Assembly: GCA_002297965.1 (NCBI GenBank)
Contig: DBLF01000033.1
Coordinates: forward strand, 1,808 to 11,932
From: Candidatus Segatella papionis
GTDB lineage: Bacteria > Bacteroidota > Bacteroidia > Bacteroidales > Bacteroidaceae
Direction: 5' to 3'
DNA length: 10,125 nt
Part shown: positions 6,322 through 10,125 of the stretch, one piece after another
Position numbering within the stretch: position 1 is the first letter of the stretch
Layout: every line of letters starts with the position of its first letter
The notes under the pieces: generated by a model
What the model saw: the letters and a program-made list of their open reading frames with translations, nothing else
What the model was told of the DNA's origin: nothing
Database searches by the model: none
Program-made: the position numbers and the translations under genes

Positions 6322-7266
6322 ATGAGCAGTATCAAAGACCAAGTCCTTGCACAACAGCATCAGCAAGGACAGTATAGCGAGGCTGACGATAAGTATTTGT
6401 CAGTTCTCAAACAGTATAACACAGACCTCAAAGACGAGGAAGTGGCAGCAGAAGTCAAGAAGATTCTCGACGAGAAAGTTGCCGATAACGAGACCTTGGA
6501 GGTGAAAAAATTCCTATTGGGTAGCGTTGAGTTGACCTCTCTCCATACAGAGGATACAGAGGAAAGCATCTTGAGAATGATCGAGAAGGTCAATAAGTTT
6601 GACAAGGATTACCCTGATCTCCCTCACGTTGCCACCGTCTGCACCTACCCTAACTTCGCCAAGCTCATCAGCCAAAGCTTGGAGGTAGATGGCGTAGAAA
6701 TCGCCGTAGTAAGCGGTAATTTCCCTTCTTCACAGACCTTTATCGAGGTAAAGGTAGCCGAGACTGCATTAGCTCTCAGAGATGGTGCTACAGAAGTGGA
6801 TATCGTAATGCCTGTAGGCAAGTTCTTTAGCGAGGACTACGAGGGAATGTGCGACGATATCCAGGAACTCAAGGAGACCTGCGGTGAGCACAAGATGAAA
6901 TGTATCTTGGAAACTGGCGACTTGAAGAGTTGCAGCAACATCATGAAGGCTTCCATCCTCGCCATGTACGCAGGAGCCGATTACATCAAGACATCCACTG
7001 GCAAGGAGAAGGTTTCTGCCACTCCAGAAGCAGCTTACGTTATGTGTCAGGCTATCAAGGCTTACTATGAGAAGACGGGCATTCAGATAGGTTTCAAGCC
7101 TGCTGGCGGCATCAATACCGTTCACGATGCAGTGGTTTATTACACCATCGTCAAGGAAGTTTTGGGTAAGCAATGGCTTACAAACCAATGGTTACGCCTT
7201 GGCACATCACGCCTCACTAACCTCCTATTGAGCGATATTTTGGGTAAAGAAATCAAGTATTTCTAA
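6322..7266 (+). CDS. deoC: Deoxyribose-phosphate aldolase
   Basis: DeoC is a class I aldolase that splits 2-deoxyribose 5-phosphate into glyceraldehyde 3-phosphate and acetaldehyde, the last step of deoxyribonucleoside catabolism in the cytosol. The catalytic residues of the E. coli type are visible: Schiff-base lysine K223 in ADYIKTSTGKEKVSAT, the second lysine K259 in GFKPAGGI, and D160 in TEVDIVMPVGKFF. LPHVATVCTYPNF and SGNFPSSQT are also family patterns. At 314 residues the protein is about 55 longer than E. coli DeoC. Most of the excess is an N-terminal helical, charged extension before the barrel (ELTSLHTEDTEESI at about 72-85). The extension has no internal start that would fit better, so the first ATG is kept. 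It follows the MazG-like gene by 27 bp and is closed by the two-way terminator at 7345-7377. Confidence 0.96.
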   Translation: MSSIKDQVLAQQHQQGQYSEADDKYLSVLKQYNTDLKDEEVAAEVKKILDEKVADNETLEVKKFLLGSVELTSLHTEDTEESILRMIEKVNKFDKDYPDLPHVATVCTYPNFAKLISQSLEVDGVEIAVVSGNFPSSQTFIEVKVAETALALRDGATEVDIVMPVGKFFSEDYEGMCDDIQELKETCGEHKMKCILETGDLKSCSNIMKASILAMYAGADYIKTSTGKEKVSATPEAAYVMCQAIKAYYEKTGIQIGFKPAGGINTVHDAVVYYTIVKEVLGKQWLTNQWLRLGTSRLTNLLLSDILGKEIKYF

Positions 7267-7326
7267 CACAAGTCTTAGAATATTTAAGACAGGTCTCAGA
7301 ACGATTTAAGACAGGTCTCAGAATGA
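7264..7326. repeat. 22-bp direct repeats downstream of deoC
   Basis: Two nearly identical 22-bp units (7283-7304 and 7305-7326, one C/T difference) share the core AAGACAGGTCTCAGAA. A third, diverged copy starts at 7264 and overlaps the deoC stop codon, with core ACAAGTCTTAGAA. The period is about two helical turns. GTCTTA (7272-7277) and TAAGAC (7285-7290) also form a 6-bp inverted repeat. The array sits between the stop codon and the terminator, so it lies in the deoC 3' untranslated region. Confidence 0.65.
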
Positions 7327-7344
7327 TTTTGTAGAAACAGAATA

Positions 7345-7377
7345 AAGGGTTGGTTTTCTTCACGAAAACCAACCCTT
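7345..7377. terminator. Bidirectional intrinsic terminator between deoC and the polyprenyl synthase gene
   Basis: AAGGGTTGGTTTTC (7345-7358) and GAAAACCAACCCTT (7364-7377) form a perfect 14-bp stem around the loop TTCAC. U-rich, though interrupted, sequence follows on both strands (ATTGTCAATAAATT on plus; TATTCTGTTTC on minus). It lies between two convergent genes and can serve both. Confidence 0.85.
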
Positions 7378-7436
7378 ATTGTCAATAAATTAATATGATA
7401 AGTCGCTTGATACAAACGATAAATGAAAATTTCTCC

Positions 7437-8414
7437 TTATGCTTTACGCTCTATCACAAAGTCAAGATAAGCTTTCAAAGCATTGTAAATAGGCTTATCC
7501 TCCACATAAGCATCGAGGAAACTCATCGCCTCAGCATGGAAGTCCCACATCCGTTTATCGGCATATTCAATGCCTCCATTTTCCTTGGTGAAAGCCACCA
7601 AACGAGCGATTTCCTCAGATGTAATCTCACGAGACTTCACCTTCCTAGCCAGTTTCATCATCTCTTCATCACCCGTAGATTTCAGAGCATAAATGACAGG
7701 AAGCGTTAATTTACCCTCAGTCATGTCGTTCCCTGTAGGCTTACCAATCTCCCTGGAATCGTAATAATCGAAGATATCGTCACGAATCTGAAAGATGATT
7801 CCGAGGTTCTGACCGAAACGCTTCGCCTCCTCCACCTGCAATTCAGAAGCATTCGCCGACATCGCACCGATACCCGCGCAAGCCTCAAACAGAGCTGCTG
7901 TCTTTTGCTTAATCACCTGATAATAAATCTCTTCCGAAATTTCTTCATTGCTGATACTATTTAATTGGAGTATTTCGCCATTCGACAAGGTACGCCCCAA
8001 TTCTGCCAAATAACGAACAATCGCCTCAGAATGAGAATAAGAAACATGAAGAAGTGCTGTGGAAAGAATAAAATCGCCCACAAGTACCGCCACCTTATTA
8101 TTATAAGTGGCATTCACACTTGCCTGTCCTCTACGCTCACCACTCTCATCCACCACATCATCGTGAACCAATGAAGCCGTATGCAAAAGCTCCAAACCTA
8201 CCGCAGAATGCTGGGTTACACTGGAAATCTTGCCAAAATTGCGTGCCATCAACAAAATGAGCATAGGACGCATACGCTTTCCAGCGCGCTGACGTATATG
8301 GTCGAGCACCTGGGAAAGGAGTCCGTCACTGTGCATCAAGGACTTGTTAAACAAATCTATGAAATCTGCTAATTCTGCCTCAATTGGTTGCTTGATAAGT
8401 GATAAATAGTCCAT
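7437..8414 (-). CDS. Long-chain polyprenyl diphosphate synthase
   Basis: This is an all-trans isoprenyl diphosphate synthase that adds isopentenyl diphosphate units to an allylic primer. The 325-residue length fits the long-chain (IspB/HepT) class. The first aspartate-rich motif is D85-D86-x-x-D89 in LVHDDVVD and the second is D211-D212-x-x-D215 in QIRDDIFDY. GKRMRP (45-50) binds isopentenyl diphosphate, R94-R95 follows the first motif, and K170-T171 is conserved. The fifth residue before the first motif is a small alanine (HTASLVHDD), as in octaprenyl synthases, which favours a long product. In Bacteroidales the likely use is the menaquinone side chain; this is inferred, and exact chain length cannot be read. 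It is convergent with deoC, divergent from polA, and preceded by a -7 motif at 8454-8461. Confidence 0.94.
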   Translation of the reverse strand: MDYLSLIKQPIEAELADFIDLFNKSLMHSDGLLSQVLDHIRQRAGKRMRPMLILLMARNFGKISSVTQHSAVGLELLHTASLVHDDVVDESGERRGQASVNATYNNKVAVLVGDFILSTALLHVSYSHSEAIVRYLAELGRTLSNGEILQLNSISNEEISEEIYYQVIKQKTAALFEACAGIGAMSANASELQVEEAKRFGQNLGIIFQIRDDIFDYYDSREIGKPTGNDMTEGKLTLPVIYALKSTGDEEMMKLARKVKSREITSEEIARLVAFTKENGGIEYADKRMWDFHAEAMSFLDAYVEDKPIYNALKAYLDFVIERKA

Positions 8415-8453
8415 TATTTGTGCTTAAATCTACTTAATTTCTGAAATTTGTTA

Positions 8454-8461
8454 CAAAATTA
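8454..8461 (-). promoter_or_regulatory. -7 promoter element for the polyprenyl synthase gene
   Basis: On the minus strand this reads TAATTTTG, an exact TAnnTTTG match, 40 bp before the start codon. A clear TTTG -33 element at the usual distance is lacking. Confidence 0.45.
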
Positions 8462-8472
8462 ATCATTTATTC

Positions 8473-8502
8473 TTGAAATATCGCATTTTTTTAGTAATTT
8501 TA
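8473..8502 (+). promoter_or_regulatory. Likely Bacteroidetes-type promoter for polA
   Basis: TTG at 8473-8475 and TAATTTTA at 8495-8502 (7 of 8 match to TAnnTTTG) are separated by an ideal 19 bp. Transcription would begin near 8507-8510. That leaves a leader of only about 12-15 nt before the ATG at 8522, and almost none before the in-frame ATG at 8513. Confidence 0.5.
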
Positions 8503-8521
8503 CACCATAAAAATGAATATT

Positions 8522-10125
8522 ATGGATAAATTGTTCCTTTTAGACGCTTATGCGCTCATTTATAGGTCGTATTATGCCTTTATGAAAAGCCCTCGAATCA
8601 ACTCGAAGGGTTTGAATACTTCGTGTGTGATGGGGTTCTGCAATACCCTCAATGAGATACTTACCAAGGAGAAGCCTACCCATATTGCGGTGGCTTTCGA
8701 CCATGGTAAAACCTTCCGTCATGAGGCCTTCCCTGCCTACAAGGCGCAGAGAGAAGAGACTCCGGAAGACATCAAGCTCTCGGTGCCTATCATCAAGAAT
8801 ATCTTGGAGGCTTACCACATCCCTATCCTTCAGGTGGATGGTTTCGAGGCAGATGACATCATCGGTACCGTTGCCACCAAGGCTGGCGAAAAGGGTATCG
8901 AGACTTACATGCTGACACCGGATAAGGACTATGGTCAGCTAGTGCGAAACAATGTATATATGTATCGCCCTCGCCATGGTGGAGGATACGAAAAGTTGGG
9001 CGTTGAGGAAATCGAGGAGAAGTATAGCATCTCTTCCCCACTCCAGGTCATCGACCTCTTGGCCTTGATGGGCGACTCTGCCGACAACTTCCCAGGTTGT
9101 CCTGGTGTCGGCGAGAAAACTGCCGTAAAACTGATCAATGAGTTTGGCAGTGTGGAAGGCCTTATAGAAAATTCTGCCAAGGTGAAAGGCAAGCTTCGCG
9201 AAAAAGTGGAAGGTGCCATCGACGACATCAAGATGTCGAAGTTCTTGGCAACCATCAGAACCGATGTTCCGGTAGACCTCAAACTCGACGAACTGAAGTT
9301 AGTGGAGCCAGACCAAGACAAACTCGACGAAATCTTCACTGATTTGGAGTTTAAGTCGTTTGCCAACCGAGTTCTTAAAAAGTCTCAAAAAGTGCAAACA
9401 AAGGCTACAGGAGAGCTTGATCTCTTCGGCGCACAGCCAGCCGATGGTCAAGAAGAGCAAAAAAATACGAGTTTTGAGAGTATTAAGACTGTAGCTCACG
9501 ATTACAAACTCATTGAAACAGAAGATGATGCAAAGAAACTTTATGATTATTTATTTACATACAAGATTCTTAGTCTAGACACAGAGACCACTTCAACTAC
9601 AGCTGTCGATGCAGAATTGGTAGGCTTGAGCTTTGCCGTAAAGGAGAAAGAAGCATTCTATGTCGCGATTCCTGCTAATCGTGAAGAAGCCTTAAAAATC
9701 GTAAATATCTTCAAACCACTCTACGAGAATCCAGAAATTCTAAAAGTGGGACAAAACATCAAGTACGATTACGAGGTGTTGATGAATTATGGTGTGGAGA
9801 TACAAGGCAAGATGTTCGACACGATGCTCGCCCACTACATCATCCAGCCAGAGCTCTACCACAACATGGACTATCTGGCGGAAGTGTTCCTCCACTACCA
9901 GACTGTTCACATCGAAGAGCTGATAGGTCCAAAGGGCAAGAACCAAAAATCGATGCGAGACCTCGCTCCATCCGAAGTATATGAGTATGCTGCCGAGGAT
10001 GCCGACATCACACTTCGCTTGAAGAACGTACTCGAACCTAAGCTCAAAGAGATAGATTGCGAGGATTTGTTCTGGAACGTAGAGATGCCACTCGTGCCCG
10101 TACTCGCCCACATGGAGATGAACGG
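8522..10125 (+). CDS. polA: DNA polymerase I (partial, N-terminal 534 residues)
   Basis: PolA removes RNA primers, fills gaps in lagging-strand synthesis, and resynthesises DNA after excision repair. The frame is open to the right edge. The 5'-nuclease domain spans about residues 1-290, starting MDKLFLLDAYALIYRSYYAF with metal ligand D8. It also shows FEADD (D111-D112), TPDKD (D134, D136), and GDSADN (D185, D188) leading into the helix-turn-helix GCPGVGEKTA. A linker at about 290-320 follows. The 3'-5' exonuclease domain has D353-x-E355 (LSLDTETT), NIKYD (D416), and Y489-x-x-x-D493 (YAAED). All metal ligands are present, so proofreading should be active, unlike in several PolA lineages with a dead exonuclease domain. 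The polymerase domain lies beyond the window. An in-frame ATG at 8513 would add MNI. The ATG at 8522 is chosen because the predicted promoter leaves too little leader for the earlier one and it starts directly at the domain. Confidence 0.97.
   Translation, partial: MDKLFLLDAYALIYRSYYAFMKSPRINSKGLNTSCVMGFCNTLNEILTKEKPTHIAVAFDHGKTFRHEAFPAYKAQREETPEDIKLSVPIIKNILEAYHIPILQVDGFEADDIIGTVATKAGEKGIETYMLTPDKDYGQLVRNNVYMYRPRHGGGYEKLGVEEIEEKYSISSPLQVIDLLALMGDSADNFPGCPGVGEKTAVKLINEFGSVEGLIENSAKVKGKLREKVEGAIDDIKMSKFLATIRTDVPVDLKLDELKLVEPDQDKLDEIFTDLEFKSFANRVLKKSQKVQTKATGELDLFGAQPADGQEEQKNTSFESIKTVAHDYKLIETEDDAKKLYDYLFTYKILSLDTETTSTTAVDAELVGLSFAVKEKEAFYVAIPANREEALKIVNIFKPLYENPEILKVGQNIKYDYEVLMNYGVEIQGKMFDTMLAHYIIQPELYHNMDYLAEVFLHYQTVHIEELIGPKGKNQKSMRDLAPSEVYEYAAEDADITLRLKNVLEPKLKEIDCEDLFWNVEMPLVPVLAHMEMN

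Noticed and set aside
1..10125. Mobile elements, CRISPR arrays, tRNA/rRNA genes or a defence island
   Set aside because: All coding space is housekeeping genes with intact reading frames. No transposase, integrase, terminal repeats, spaced identical repeats, or cloverleaf-like sequence was seen.

Overview
This looks like a stretch of chromosome from a Bacteroidales bacterium, most likely Prevotellaceae (Prevotella/Segatella). The protein sequences have that character, translation starts follow A-rich leaders without Shine-Dalgarno sequences, and several upstream regions carry the Bacteroidetes -7 motif TAnnTTTG. The species call is inference from recalled family sequences, not from a search. 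The window is mostly ordinary housekeeping genes, nine in all, two of them cut by the window edges.

Layout. At the left edge, on the minus strand, lies the N-terminal part of the cytochrome b subunit of a succinate dehydrogenase/fumarate reductase (1-407). A 246-bp divergent spacer follows. Then a plus-strand series runs: mnmG (tRNA wobble modification, 654-2525), apt (adenine salvage, 2822-3352), uvrC (nucleotide excision repair, 3420-5267), dtd (D-aminoacyl-tRNA deacylase, 5420-5872), a MazG-like nucleotide pyrophosphohydrolase (5920-6294) and deoC (deoxyribose-phosphate aldolase, 6322-7266). A strong two-way terminator (7345-7377) separates deoC from a convergent minus-strand long-chain polyprenyl diphosphate synthase (7437-8414). 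polA starts divergently from that gene and runs off the right edge (8522 onward) after its 5'-nuclease domain and nearly all of a proofreading domain with intact metal-ligand motifs.

How the genes work together. Two themes recur: nucleotide salvage and clean-up (apt, MazG-like, deoC) and DNA/tRNA quality control (uvrC, polA, mnmG, dtd). UvrC and PolA act in the same excision-repair pathway. The polyprenyl synthase probably makes the menaquinone side chain, and menaquinone is the electron carrier for the SdhC/FrdC complex at the other end. dtd, the MazG-like gene and deoC are spaced like one operon.

The most notable non-coding content surrounds apt. Two near-consensus ParB-binding centromere sites (parS, core GTTTCACGTGAAAC) lie on either side of the gene, with a third degenerate half-site between mnmG and apt. 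The same mnmG-apt spacer holds an 11-bp tandem repeat with DnaA-box-like character. The downstream parS is built into the loop side of a terminator-like hairpin. Together they suggest a chromosome-segregation locus, possibly origin-proximal. Other unexplained structures are a 22-bp direct repeat after deoC and a GC-rich, REP-like patch with a 12-bp palindrome in front of dtd. I see no mobile element, CRISPR array, rRNA, tRNA or anything that looks like a wholly new protein system.
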